This document shows, one piece after another, positions 28,276 to 36,612 of a DNA stretch of 64,000 nucleotides. Made by a program: the position numbers and the translations under genes. The notes below the pieces were generated by a model. The model had not been told where the DNA came from and made no database searches. It saw nothing but the letters and a program-made list of their open reading frames with translations. The DNA lies in NCBI RefSeq assembly GCF_009827055.1, contig NZ_WUMK01000001.1:62001-126000 (forward strand), in the 5' to 3' direction. Origin of the DNA: Shinella kummerowiae. GTDB taxonomy: Bacteria > Pseudomonadota > Alphaproteobacteria > Rhizobiales > Rhizobiaceae. Numbering within the stretch: position 1 is the first letter of the stretch; each line of letters opens with the position of its first letter.

Positions 28276-29667
28276 ATGACATCGACGCGCACGGAAACGG
28301 ATACATTCGGCCCCATCGAAGTGGACAACAGCCGCTATTGGGGCGCGCAGGCCCAGCGCTCGCTCGGCAATTTCAAGATCGGCTGGGAAAAGCAGCCGCT
28401 TTCGGTCGTGCGTGCGCTTGGCATCGTCAAGCAGGCCGCCGCCCGCGCCAATGCCGAACTCGGCCGCCTCGATCCGGCGCTGGCCAAGGCCATCACCGAA
28501 GCCGCGCAGGAAGTCATCGACGGCAAGCTCAACGACCATTTCCCGCTCGTCGTCTGGCAGACAGGCTCGGGCACCCAGTCCAACATGAACGCCAATGAAG
28601 TGATCTCCAACCGGGCGATCGAAATGCTCGGCGGCGTCATGGGCTCGAAGAAGCCAGTGCATCCGAACGACCACGTCAACATGAGCCAGTCGTCGAACGA
28701 CACCTATCCGACGGCCATGCACATCGCCTGCGCCGAGCGTATCGTGCACGACCTGCTGCCGGCGCTGAAGCACCTGCATGCCGCCCTCGAAGCCAAGGTG
28801 AAGGCCTTCGATCACATCATCAAGATCGGCCGCACGCACACGCAGGACGCGACGCCCCTCACCCTCGGCCAGGAATTTTCCGGTTACGCCGCGCAGGTCG
28901 GCTCGGCGATCAAGCGCATCGAACTGACGCTGCCGGGCCTGTGCGAACTCGCCCAGGGCGGCACCGCCGTCGGCACCGGCCTCAACGCCCCGGTCGGCTT
29001 TGCCGAAAAGGTCGCGGACCATATCGCAAAAATCACCGGCATCGACTTCAAGACGGCACCGAACAAGTTCGAGGCGCTGGCCGCCCACGACTCGATGGTG
29101 TTCTCGCATGGCGCCATCAACGCCGCCGCCGCCGCCCTCTTCAAGATCGCCAACGACATCCGCTTCCTCGGCTCCGGTCCGCGCTCCGGCCTCGGTGAAC
29201 TGGCGCTGCCGGAAAACGAGCCGGGCTCGTCCATCATGCCGGGCAAGGTCAACCCGACCCAGTGCGAGGCCCTCACCCAGGTCTGCGCCCAGGTCTTCGG
29301 CAACCACGCCTCGCTCACCTTTGCCGGCAGTCAGGGACATTTCGAACTCAACGTCTTCAACCCGCTGATGGCCTACAATTTCCTGCAGTCCGTCCAGTTG
29401 TTGTCGGATGCGGCGATCTCGTTCACCGACAATTGCGTGGTCGGCATCGAGGCGCGCGAGGACAACATCAAGGCGGCGCTCGACCGTTCGCTGATGCTCG
29501 TCACGGCGCTCGCCCCGAAGATCGGCTACGACAATGCCGCCAAGATCGCCAAAACCGCACACAAGAACGGCACGACGCTGCGTGAAGAGGCCGTCGGCGG
29601 TGGCTATGTGACGAATGAGGAATTCGACGAAGTTGTACGCCCGGAAAAAATGATTATGCCGGGTTGA
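28276..29667 (+). CDS. fumC: Class II fumarate hydratase
   Basis: 463-aa iron-independent fumarase, interconverting fumarate and malate. Superfamily motifs are present: [20 protein letters not shown] (substrate loop), [37 protein letters not shown] and the signature [17 protein letters not shown] carrying the catalytic Ser near residue 318. The TQ after KVNP and the overall length separate it from aspartase and argininosuccinate lyase. The ribosome site GGGAAG precedes ATG 28276. Monocistronic, with its own terminator. Confidence 0.96.
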   Translation: MTSTRTETDTFGPIEVDNSRYWGAQAQRSLGNFKIGWEKQPLSVVRALGIVKQAAARANAELGRLDPALAKAITEAAQEVIDGKLNDHFPLVVWQTGSGTQSNMNANEVISNRAIEMLGGVMGSKKPVHPNDHVNMSQSSNDTYPTAMHIACAERIVHDLLPALKHLHAALEAKVKAFDHIIKIGRTHTQDATPLTLGQEFSGYAAQVGSAIKRIELTLPGLCELAQGGTAVGTGLNAPVGFAEKVADHIAKITGIDFKTAPNKFEALAAHDSMVFSHGAINAAAAALFKIANDIRFLGSGPRSGLGELALPENEPGSSIMPGKVNPTQCEALTQVCAQVFGNHASLTFAGSQGHFELNVFNPLMAYNFLQSVQLLSDAAISFTDNCVVGIEAREDNIKAALDRSLMLVTALAPKIGYDNAAKIAKTAHKNGTTLREEAVGGGYVTNEEFDEVVRPEKMIMPG

Positions 29668-29694
29668 AGAAGAAATTTCGAATATTCTCCTGAC

Positions 29695-29730
29695 AAAGGC
29701 CGCAGATCATTGTATTTGCGGCCTTTTTTG
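29695..29730 (+). terminator. Intrinsic terminator of fumC
   Basis: AAAGGCCGCA pairs with TGCGGCCTTT across a 12-nt loop, followed by TTTTTGTTT-like sequence; it begins 28 bp after the fumC stop. Confidence 0.88.
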
Positions 29731-29836
29731 TTTCTGGTCTGTGGCTACGGAACCTGCAACCGTTAATCATTCCCAAAGCATTTGCGCATTATTTTGCGGG
29801 TCGGGAGCCAACAGGTTGAAATCAGGAGCAGCCGAA

Positions 29837-30907
29837 ATGAACACGGCCGTTGCGCAGAAGGTCCAAGTGCCGGATATCGCCGCACAGGTGACCTATGCCA
29901 TGCGCGTGATGGGTATCGCGCCAATTCCGCGGAACTACGAGCTGTTCTATGAGGCCTATATTGGGTCGAACCCCAAGCTGACCCGCGAACTTGCAGCCCT
30001 TGGCAGCAAAGCCTCGCAGGAGGAGCTGGACGAGATCGGCACGCAATATTTCGGCCATCATCACGGCGCGACCGCCATCGACGGCGTACACTCGAAAATC
30101 GTCGGCGAACTGGAAGGCCTGCTTCGCCTGCTCAAGCAGGAACAGACCTCGCTCGAAAGCTACAACAAGCTGCTCGACGAGACGTACGGCCGCATCACCG
30201 GCAAGAATGCCGCCAGCGTCGACATCATCAAGAACGTCATCGGCGTGCTCACGCAGGCGACAGGTGACACCATCAGCCAGGGCAAGGAGATGGTGGAGAA
30301 TGTCGCGCAGAAATCCATCGAGATGGACAATGTGCGCAAGGAACTCGATGAGTACAAGCGCATCGCCAACACGGATTCGCTGACGCAACTCTCCAACCGC
30401 CGCGCCTTCGACGACAAGCTTTCCGCCATCTACAATTCATCGATGGCGCACAATGTCACCGCGCTGATCCTCGCCGATATCGACCATTTCAAGAAGATCA
30501 ACGACACCTATGGCCACCCGGTCGGCGACAAGATCCTCGCCTCCGTCGGCAGCCTCATCCGCGCTAATGTGCGCAAGGACATTCTCGTCGCCCGCACCGG
30601 CGGCGAGGAATTCGCGATGATCGTCGAGGGCAACACCGAGGAAGAGGCGATGGCGATCGCCGAGCGCATCCGCATCGCGCTCGAACACACGCCGTTCAAG
30701 AATTCCAAGACCGGCGTCAACTATGGCCCGATCACCATTTCGCTCGGCTTCTGCATGGCATCCTGGGCGGATGGTCCGGGCGAACTCTATTCGAAGGCCG
30801 ATATCGCGCTCTATTGCGCCAAGAACGGCGGCCGCAACCGCACCATGGCGTTCGAGGACGGCATGAAGAAGGATTTTGCCAAGAGCTGGCTGATCTACCG
30901 CAAGTAA
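29837..30907 (+). CDS. Soluble diguanylate cyclase (GGEEF)
   Basis: 356-aa cytoplasmic protein without membrane segments. The N-terminal 170 residues are helical (PRNYELFYEAYIGSNPKLTR; LLKQEQTSLESYNKLLDETY) and probably form a dimerising or sensing coil. The C-terminal GGDEF domain is complete: DSLTQLSNRRAFDDKL, ILADIDHFKKINDTYGHPVG and the active site RTGGEEFAMIV (near residue 255). The inhibitory I-site is degenerate: RKDI stands where RxxD is expected, so product inhibition may be weak. AGGAG precedes ATG 29837. Flanked on both sides by terminators, so monocistronic. Confidence 0.9.
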   Translation: MNTAVAQKVQVPDIAAQVTYAMRVMGIAPIPRNYELFYEAYIGSNPKLTRELAALGSKASQEELDEIGTQYFGHHHGATAIDGVHSKIVGELEGLLRLLKQEQTSLESYNKLLDETYGRITGKNAASVDIIKNVIGVLTQATGDTISQGKEMVENVAQKSIEMDNVRKELDEYKRIANTDSLTQLSNRRAFDDKLSAIYNSSMAHNVTALILADIDHFKKINDTYGHPVGDKILASVGSLIRANVRKDILVARTGGEEFAMIVEGNTEEEAMAIAERIRIALEHTPFKNSKTGVNYGPITISLGFCMASWADGPGELYSKADIALYCAKNGGRNRTMAFEDGMKKDFAKSWLIYRK

Positions 30908-30933
30908 GCCGCCTCCTCTTATTTTTTTCAGAC

Positions 30934-30960
30934 ACGGCGCCCTCGGGCGCCGTTTTTCGT
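30934..30960 (+). terminator. Intrinsic terminator of the diguanylate cyclase gene
   Basis: ACGGCGCC pairs with GGCGCCGT around a CTCG tetraloop and is followed by TTTTTCGTTT; it starts 27 bp after the stop codon. Confidence 0.88.
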
Positions 30961-31016
30961 TTGCGGCGGAACCGTGGCGACCGTCGCGCGTTTTCGCGGC
31001 ACGGGAGGAACGTGCC

Positions 31017-31094
31017 ATGCAAACCGGATTTCTGGAAATAACGATGATCGCCGCCCTGATGCTGAGCAGCCTCGTCTGGATGCAGCCCTTCTAA
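31017..31094 (+). CDS. Possible 25-residue membrane microprotein
   Basis: A 26-codon ORF starting ATG 31017 and ending TAA 31094. The ribosome site GGGAGGAA lies six bases upstream, among the strongest in the window. The peptide is a short polar start (MQTGFLEIT) and one hydrophobic stretch (MIAALMLSSLVW) ending QPF, as in single-pass regulatory microproteins. It sits between the cyclase terminator and the small L,D-transpeptidase gene, and a GC-rich inverted repeat follows at 31109-31132. Without comparative or expression data it could still be chance. Confidence 0.5.
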   Translation: MQTGFLEITMIAALMLSSLVWMQPF

Positions 31095-31108
31095 AGGCGC
31101 GCGAACGG

Positions 31109-31132
31109 CCGGGGGGCGCCTGTTCCCCCCGG
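31109..31132. repeat. G/C-tract inverted repeat after the microprotein ORF
   Basis: CCGGGGGG (31109-31116) and CCCCCCGG (31125-31132) form an 8-bp stem of nearly pure G and C with an 8-nt loop; the right arm is also part of a second dyad, GTTCC-CCCC-GGAAC (31122-31135). No T-run follows, so it is a weak terminator at best; it may separate the microprotein mRNA from the transpeptidase gene. Confidence 0.5.
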
Positions 31133-31228
31133 AACATCCCGCCAGACGGCGATGTCCTAGAACGTCCCCATCAGAGAACACCGAGCCGGGCATCAATGCA
31201 CCGGCCGCTCCAGACAGGGACCAGGACA

Positions 31229-31876
31229 ATGAAAAAGCTCGCTATCGCCCTCCTCGCAGGCTTTCTTTCCACCGCAGGCGGCGCGTTTGCCGCCGAAAAC
31301 GCCATCGATCCGATCGAGGTCGCCTCGCTCTCTTCCTCCACACAGAAGACCGGCTGGCTGCAGGTGCTGTCCGGCGGCAAGCCGGTCGCATCGGAAAAGA
31401 AGATCGCCGCCGTTTCCCGCGCACCGATCGCCCGCGAACTCGTTGCCTTCGATGAGAAGGTCGCGCCGGGCACGATCATCGTCGACAATTCCGAACGGCG
31501 CCTCTACCACGTGCTCGGCGACGGCATCGCCATGAAATACGCCGTCAGCGTCGGCCGTGACGGTTTCATCTGGACCGGTTCGGAAAAGGTCACGCGCAAG
31601 ACCGAATGGCCGACCTGGACGCCGCCGGAAGACATGCGCGCCCGTGAAGCCAAGAAGGGCAAGATCCTGCCAGTCTCGATGAAGGGTGGCCTCGACAACC
31701 CGCTCGGCTCGCGCGCCATCTATCTCGGCTCGACCATCTACCGCATTCACGGCACCAACCAGCCGTCCTCGCTCGGCAAGGCACAATCCTCCGGCTGCAT
31801 CCGCATGGCGAACGAAGACGTCGAGCACCTCTATGCCCAGGTCACGAAGGGCGCGACCGTCATCGTTCGCGACTGA
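31229..31876 (+). CDS. Small L,D-transpeptidase (ErfK/YbiS/YcfS type)
   Basis: 215-aa exported enzyme: signal peptide (KKLAIALLAGFLSTAGGAFA) then a YkuD catalytic domain. Visible landmarks are GTIIVDNSERRLYHVLGDG, the YRIHGTNQPSSLG segment (His of the catalytic site) and the nucleophile Cys near residue 190 in SSGCIRMANEDVEHLY. Family members cross-link peptidoglycan 3-3 or anchor outer-membrane proteins to it. ATG 31229 has AGGG/AGGA just upstream. It lacks the scaffold and peptidoglycan-binding domains of the large paralogue at 25.9-27.7 kb, so the two probably have different roles. Confidence 0.92.
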   Translation: MKKLAIALLAGFLSTAGGAFAAENAIDPIEVASLSSSTQKTGWLQVLSGGKPVASEKKIAAVSRAPIARELVAFDEKVAPGTIIVDNSERRLYHVLGDGIAMKYAVSVGRDGFIWTGSEKVTRKTEWPTWTPPEDMRAREAKKGKILPVSMKGGLDNPLGSRAIYLGSTIYRIHGTNQPSSLGKAQSSGCIRMANEDVEHLYAQVTKGATVIVRD

Positions 31877-31884
31877 CCTCGCTA

Positions 31885-32736
31885 TCAGCGGCAGGCGGAA
31901 GCGCCCGCCGCTTTCGCTATGGCGATCAGGTCGGGCCGATACTCGAAATGCATCGTGTCGTAGTGATACCAGCGCCCGCCCCAGATGAAGCCGTGTTTCT
32001 CGAAGATCGCGACGATCTCCAGCGGGTATTTGTTGGCATAGTTCGGCACCTTGCCCGGCTTGCCGCCGGACCAGACCCAATAATCCGCAAACTTCGTATT
32101 GAGATCGAGCGCCGCGCCGAAGCTGTGCACCGACATGTTCTGCGCGCCGGAAACCTTGCGCCAGTTGAATGTCCCGGCGGAGGGCGTGAGGTAGCGCTTC
32201 AGCTCCGGCTTTGCCGCAAGCGCGTCGCGCACTTTCTCCAGCGCCGCGGCAGCACCCTGCCGCTTCGTCACACGCAGCGTTTCGCCGAACCATTTGACCG
32301 GAACGAGGTCGGCCTGAACGGCCTTCGCCGATTGGCCGTAGAGGCGCATCATCAGCGGGTCACTGCGGATGCGGCCGGGGTCGAAATCGACCACCGGCTT
32401 GGCCTCGCAGGCTCCAAGCGGATAGACCTGCCGAAGGCTGTCCTCGACGTCACCCTTGGCAAGCGCCGTCTGATGATCCTTCGTCTTGCCGTCGTCGATT
32501 TCGAGCGGCGGACCGCCGTCCTTGAAGACGAGCCTATTGCCGTCGATGCCAGCGAGACTTTCCGGATAGGCCTCCACCAGCAGCTTGAGGCGGCTCGCAG
32601 GATCAGGCTCCGCCGCGCCCGCAGCGGAGACAGTCACAAGGCAAGCGGCGAAGGCTGCAAGCAGGCCGCTAGTCGACAGAGATATTGATATAGTCGCCTC
32701 CCGCGCCGCGCCAGATTTCGACCTGGATGCGCACAT
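31885..32736 (-). CDS. M15-family peptidase (VanY/endolysin-like, probable D,D- or L,D-carboxypeptidase)
   Basis: Secreted zinc peptidase of the M15 group. Metal-ligand motifs: His...Asp in MSVHSFGAALDLN and the second His in WYHYDTMHFEYRP, with FIWGGRW just before. A hydrophobic export stretch (SGLLAAFAACLVTVSAAGAA) precedes the mature part. The start is uncertain: ATG 32736 gives 283 aa and an unusually long basic leader, and overlaps the upstream gene by 68 bp; no ATG, GTG or TTG lies closer to the hydrophobic stretch. GGGAGG at about 32696 suggests initiation nearer the overlap end, possibly at a near-cognate codon. Likely substrate: peptidoglycan stem peptides (inference). Confidence 0.8.
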   Translation of the reverse strand: MCASRSKSGAAREATISISLSTSGLLAAFAACLVTVSAAGAAEPDPASRLKLLVEAYPESLAGIDGNRLVFKDGGPPLEIDDGKTKDHQTALAKGDVEDSLRQVYPLGACEAKPVVDFDPGRIRSDPLMMRLYGQSAKAVQADLVPVKWFGETLRVTKRQGAAAALEKVRDALAAKPELKRYLTPSAGTFNWRKVSGAQNMSVHSFGAALDLNTKFADYWVWSGGKPGKVPNYANKYPLEIVAIFEKHGFIWGGRWYHYDTMHFEYRPDLIAIAKAAGASACR

Positions 32737-33055
32737 CGCCACCCAGCAGGCGGCGCGCGGCCGCGCCCTCGATGCGGCCGCTGCGAAGCATGCGTTCGGC
32801 AAGCTCCCGGTTGCGCGCCGAAGCGAAGAAGCCGTCGACGTCATCGCCAGGCTGACGCACGCCGAAGCGGTGGACATTGGCGCGGTCTTGCCGGATGACT
32901 TGCCAGGGCTGCGTCAGGCGCTCGTTGCTGGAATTGTAGAGATCGTCCTGGCCGATATAGGCGCCGTAGCTTTCGATCAGCTCATCCGCTTTGGCAACGC
33001 CACTCGACACCGCAAGCCCTACGGCAACGGCCGCCGCAAAAAATCCTGTCCGCAT
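32669..33055 (-). CDS. Small secreted protein coupled to the M15 peptidase, function unknown
   Basis: 128-aa protein with a clear signal peptide (RTGFFAAAVAVGLAVSSGVA, cleavage after KA) and a roughly 105-residue mature domain without cysteine (ELIESYGAYIGQDDLYNSSN; VEIWRGAGGDYINISVD at the C-terminus). I do not recognise the family. AGTAGGGA precedes ATG 33055. Its 3' end overlaps the M15 peptidase reading frame, so translation of the two is probably coupled; a periplasmic partner, inhibitor or chaperone of the peptidase is possible but unproven. Confidence 0.72.
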   Translation of the reverse strand: MRTGFFAAAVAVGLAVSSGVAKADELIESYGAYIGQDDLYNSSNERLTQPWQVIRQDRANVHRFGVRQPGDDVDGFFASARNRELAERMLRSGRIEGAAARRLLGGDVRIQVEIWRGAGGDYINISVD

Positions 33056-33132
33056 TCCCTACTCCGCTCTGGGCTTTCACTGTTTACAATCAAGGACAAG
33101 ACGGGCCGAGGCGCAGAAATATTCAGATCCGC

Positions 33133-33741
33133 CTACCACATGCTCTTGGCGGCCCGACCCGGCCATTCCCGATCATAGGCAACTCCATCGAACCCCTTCT
33201 TGGCCGAAGCGAGCATTTGCCCGACGGTCGGCAGGCAAGCGGTATCGCGAAACTTCTCCGGGTTCCAGAGGTCGGCGCGCAGCACCGCGCGGGCGCATTG
33301 CGAATAGACTTCCTCGATGGTGATCACAATGACGGAGCGCGGATGCCGGCCGTCCATCTCAAAGCGCCCGGTGATCGCCTCATCAATGCGCACCACCGCG
33401 CGGCCGTTGAGACGCATGGTCGTGTTCGAGCCGGGAATGAGGAACATCAGGGCGACACGCGGATCGCGCACGATGTTGGAGAGCGAATCGATGCGATTGT
33501 TGCCGCGCCAGTCGGGCAGCATCAGCGTGCGCTCATCCTCGATATGGATGACGGAGCCGGCATCGCCGCGCGGTGAGCAGTCGAGCCCTTCCGGTCCGAC
33601 GGTGGCAAGCGCCATGAAGGGCGAGGCCTCGATCATTGCGCGGTATTCCGGCAGCAGGAAATTCGTCACCTTGACGAGCGAAGCCTCGCCCGGCTCACCG
33701 TAAAGCGCGTTCAACTGGTCGACCGAGGTGACGATGGTCAT
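33133..33741 (-). CDS. FMN-binding split-barrel protein, pyridoxamine 5'-phosphate oxidase family
   Basis: 202-aa flavin-binding protein of the PPOX group (the MSMEG_1061/DR2398-like subfamily). Typical segments: SPFMALATVGPEGLDCSPRG (FMN-side strand), LMLPDWRGNNRIDSLSNIVR and VALMFLIPGSNTTMRLNGRA. The tail contains AVLRADLWNPEKF, typical of the subfamily. It is not the housekeeping PdxH; activity is unknown, and flavin-dependent reduction of small organics is the usual guess. ATG 33741 follows GGGAGAAA. No clear operon partner. Confidence 0.86.
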   Translation of the reverse strand: MTIVTSVDQLNALYGEPGEASLVKVTNFLLPEYRAMIEASPFMALATVGPEGLDCSPRGDAGSVIHIEDERTLMLPDWRGNNRIDSLSNIVRDPRVALMFLIPGSNTTMRLNGRAVVRIDEAITGRFEMDGRHPRSVIVITIEEVYSQCARAVLRADLWNPEKFRDTACLPTVGQMLASAKKGFDGVAYDREWPGRAAKSMW

Positions 33742-33812
33742 GCGTTTCTCCCGTGCTCTGCTCCCTGCGGCGCATCGCACCCTCGCATGACAGGTTCATG
33801 ACGGAAAGCCCG

Positions 33813-34721
33813 TCAGGCCGCGATGCGCCGCCCGTCCTGCGAAAAGAAATCGACGATGCGATCGATCACCGGCTCGGCGGAAACGATGCGGCGATGACCA
33901 AGACCATTCGCCCATTCCAGCGTGACGTTCGAGCCGGCGGCGGCATAGCGGCGCGCATGCATGGCCGGCACTTCCTTGTCATCTTCCGCATGGATGACAA
34001 GCATGGGTGTGTTGAGACGCCCTGCCCCGTTTGCTGCATCGAAGGCCGAGAGCGGTGCGCCGGCGATACGCTCGACGTGATCTTCCAGCGCGACCTGGGC
34101 CTTGGCGCCGAGTTTCAGGTAGCGGCCGAGATCCTTGAACAGCCACGACATTTCGCTCGGCGAGCCGATCGTCACCAACCGGCGCGGCCGGTGCGCCGGC
34201 ACGGACGGCACAAGGCCGCTTGCGGCACAGGCGAGCGACGCGCCGCCGAAGGAATGGCCGCAGAAATAGTCGAAGCCACCGAACCGCTGCCAGGCGGCGT
34301 CGATCGCCCGGACCGCCATCGGCAATGTCAGGGTCCGCCCCCGCGATGCGCCATGGCCCGGTAGATCGAGCGCCACGACTTCATGCCCGGCCGCAACAAG
34401 ACCTTCCGTCAACGCGGAAAGATAGGCCGCCTGCGAGCCCCAGCCATGCACGACGAGGACCCGCCCTGCAAATGCCTCGCAAGGGCGTGCCGCGAAACGA
34501 TGGGCGACGGCCGTGCCACCGGCAAAGGAGAGCTCGACGCGTTGCGCCTGCCGCATCCACCCTTCGGAGCGGGAAAACAGTTCCTTCTCCTTGGCGGTGC
34601 GCGGTCTGCGGCCGGGCGTCGTCGCGAAGAGACGGAAAGCGGCACGGCCGGCCGCTGCGGGAGAGACGGCGGCAACGCTCGAAAGCGCGAGCCGGATGAC
34701 CTTCAAGCCAAAGGATGCCAT
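33813..34721 (-). CDS. Alpha/beta hydrolase
   Basis: 302-aa serine hydrolase. Catalytic triad candidates: the nucleophile Ser in YFCGHSFGGASLA (about residue 146), Asp in VIHAEDDKEVP and His in NGLGHRRIV. The oxyanion region is VLVVHGWGSQAAYLS. A hydrophobic, Ala-rich N-terminus (VIRLALSSVAAVSPAAAGRA) could be a weak anchor. The substrate is unknown. It is divergent from a MarR-type regulator with only 48 bp between starts and a perfect dyad in the gap, so it is probably repressed by that regulator. Confidence 0.88.
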   Translation of the reverse strand: MASFGLKVIRLALSSVAAVSPAAAGRAAFRLFATTPGRRPRTAKEKELFSRSEGWMRQAQRVELSFAGGTAVAHRFAARPCEAFAGRVLVVHGWGSQAAYLSALTEGLVAAGHEVVALDLPGHGASRGRTLTLPMAVRAIDAAWQRFGGFDYFCGHSFGGASLACAASGLVPSVPAHRPRRLVTIGSPSEMSWLFKDLGRYLKLGAKAQVALEDHVERIAGAPLSAFDAANGAGRLNTPMLVIHAEDDKEVPAMHARRYAAAGSNVTLEWANGLGHRRIVSAEPVIDRIVDFFSQDGRRIAA

Positions 34722-34740
34722 AGTGGGAATCCATCAAAAA

Positions 34741-34756
34741 TGTTCAATGCTGAACA
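34741..34756. promoter_or_regulatory. Perfect dyad, probable MarR operator
   Basis: TGTTCA-ATGC-TGAACA is a perfect 16-bp inverted repeat in the 48-bp space between the divergent alpha/beta hydrolase (start 34721) and MarR-type (start 34770) genes. Position, length and symmetry fit a MarR dimer site covering both promoters. Confidence 0.72.
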
Positions 34757-34769
34757 ATAAAGTACAACG

Positions 34770-35249
34770 ATGAACAAAAAGCAAGCCTTTCCCTGGGATC
34801 ATCCGCGCTTTCGTAGCTGGATCGGCGTGGCGCGGGCCTGCCAGCTCATGCAGCAGGCTATGACCAAGGCGATCGCCGACCTCGACATCAAGACCCCGCA
34901 TCTCGACATCATGATCAACCTTTACCGGTTCGACGGTATTTCCCAGCAGGAGCTTGCCAGAAAACTGCTTGTCGGCCGCTCGAACATGAGCATGCTGCTG
35001 CCGCAACTCGAAAAGCGCGGCCTGATCGAGCGCAGGCCCGATGCGAAGGACAAGCGTGTGCTGCGCCTCTCCCTGACGCAGACTGGCCGCAGCCTCACCG
35101 AGGATGCGATGACCATCCAGACGGGCCTCATCGACCGCATCCTCTCCCAGACACCGGCCGACCGATGCCTCCAGGTGGCCGAGGCCATGGAAGACCTGAT
35201 CCATATCCTCCAGACGATGGAGCCTGAAAGCGAGGCGGACGCCCTCTAG
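34770..35249 (+). CDS. MarR-family transcriptional regulator
   Basis: 159-aa winged-helix dimer protein. The recognition region is clear: FDGISQQELARKLLVGRSNM, then SMLLPQLEKRGLIERRPDAK and the wing DKRVLRLSLTQTGRSLTEDA. Ligand unknown; MarR proteins usually release DNA on binding phenolic or lipophilic compounds, or on oxidation. Probable target: the divergent hydrolase and itself, through the dyad at 34741. The stop codon shares the CTAG with the convergent ltrA-like stop. Confidence 0.93.
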   Translation: MNKKQAFPWDHPRFRSWIGVARACQLMQQAMTKAIADLDIKTPHLDIMINLYRFDGISQQELARKLLVGRSNMSMLLPQLEKRGLIERRPDAKDKRVLRLSLTQTGRSLTEDAMTIQTGLIDRILSQTPADRCLQVAEAMEDLIHILQTMEPESEADAL

Positions 35250-36457
35250 ACTTGCGCCAGATCGTCCGCCCGCGTCGACTTCAGCGACAGAAACTCCCAT
35301 AGCGCAACGCCGAAGAGCACGACAGCGGCGGCCATGAAGAGCTGGTAGGGTTCGACGATGGGCACGATGATGGAGAGGCAGAGCAGCGCCGCAATGCCAA
35401 CGAGATGCGACAGCGGCGAGCGCCCACGGATCGCCGCCTTGAACCAGATGTTGCCGGCAAGGAAGACGACCGGTCCGCCGATGATGGCGCTCGCCGTCTT
35501 GAAATCGACAGCGCCGTGCGGATGCGCCAGCGCGAATTCTTCGGCAACCGCCGACAACACGATGCCAGCGACGATGGGGATATGGGCGTAGGTGAAGGCC
35601 ATGCGTGCGATACGGCCGGGCGTTGCCGAATGCTCGATCAGGTGCGCCGCCTCGCCATGGCCGAAACGGAAGTAGATCCACCACATCGTCGCCGTCGACA
35701 GGAAAGCCACCGCGAGCAGGATGATCGTAAAGCCATCGAGCAGCTCCATGCCGGCGACGGTGCGCCCGGTCACCAGAATGGTTTCACCAAGGCAGATGAT
35801 GACGAAGAGCGCGCAGCGCTCTGCCATGTGCTCACCGGAAACCTCCCAATCGCTGACCGTCGAGCGTCCGAGACCCGGCACCGAAAAGCCGAGCGCCGGC
35901 GAGAGATAGTCTATCGCGAGAGCGACGAGCCAAAGCACCAGCCGCGCCTCGTGTTCGACGAAAGCGCCGGCAAGCCAGAACAGGGCGGAAAACACCGTCC
36001 ATGCGGTGATGCGGGTGAAGTTGAGGCTGTTTTCCGGCCAGTCCCGTCGCATCACATAGGCGGTGAAGGCCGAGCGGCCGACCTGCATGGCGACGAAGGT
36101 CAGCGCGAAAAGAAGGCCGCCCTCGCCGAACGCCGTCGGAATGGCGATGGACAACATCAAGCCGAGGAACATCAGCACGAAGAGCAGGATTCGTACCGGC
36201 GCCTTGTCGGGGTCGAGCCAGTTGGTCGCCCAGGTTGTATAGATCCAAAGCCACCAGACCGCCAGCATCAGCACTGCCGCCTCGACAAGGCCGGTCGGCG
36301 AGTAGTGCGCCGCCAGCGAATGTGAAAGCTGGATGATCGTCAGCACGAAGACGAGGTCGAAGAAGAGCTCCGCAAAAGCCACCTTGCCTTCCCTCGCCGT
36401 GCCGCGGGCGCGCAGGCAGGCGGATTCGGCGAAACGTTCATCGTTCAGCGCCGTCAT
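35246..36457 (-). CDS. Low-temperature requirement protein A (LtrA) family membrane protein
   Basis: 403-aa polytopic membrane protein with about ten hydrophobic helices, beginning with the LtrA signature VAFAELFFDLVFVLTIIQLS. Further typical segments are WWLWIYTTWATNWLDPD, HMAERCALFVIICLGETILV and HPHGAVDFKTASAIIGGPVV. Function is poorly known; the name comes from a cold-sensitive Listeria mutant. ATG 36457 follows AAAGGAG at the normal distance. Its stop overlaps the MarR-type stop on a shared CTAG. Confidence 0.9.
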   Translation of the reverse strand: MTALNDERFAESACLRARGTAREGKVAFAELFFDLVFVLTIIQLSHSLAAHYSPTGLVEAAVLMLAVWWLWIYTTWATNWLDPDKAPVRILLFVLMFLGLMLSIAIPTAFGEGGLLFALTFVAMQVGRSAFTAYVMRRDWPENSLNFTRITAWTVFSALFWLAGAFVEHEARLVLWLVALAIDYLSPALGFSVPGLGRSTVSDWEVSGEHMAERCALFVIICLGETILVTGRTVAGMELLDGFTIILLAVAFLSTATMWWIYFRFGHGEAAHLIEHSATPGRIARMAFTYAHIPIVAGIVLSAVAEEFALAHPHGAVDFKTASAIIGGPVVFLAGNIWFKAAIRGRSPLSHLVGIAALLCLSIIVPIVEPYQLFMAAAVVLFGVALWEFLSLKSTRADDLAQV

Positions 36458-36612
36458 CGCGGCTCCTTTCGTATTGGGCCAAGGACGTCCAAGCCGCCGG
36501 TCGGCTAACCGCGGCAGATAGGCACGACAAAACACGACCCTGTCATAGCGGGAAGTCGGTTCATTAGAAATGGCGCATACCGAAGAGAGTGGCTACAGCA
36601 AATAGCGCGCCG

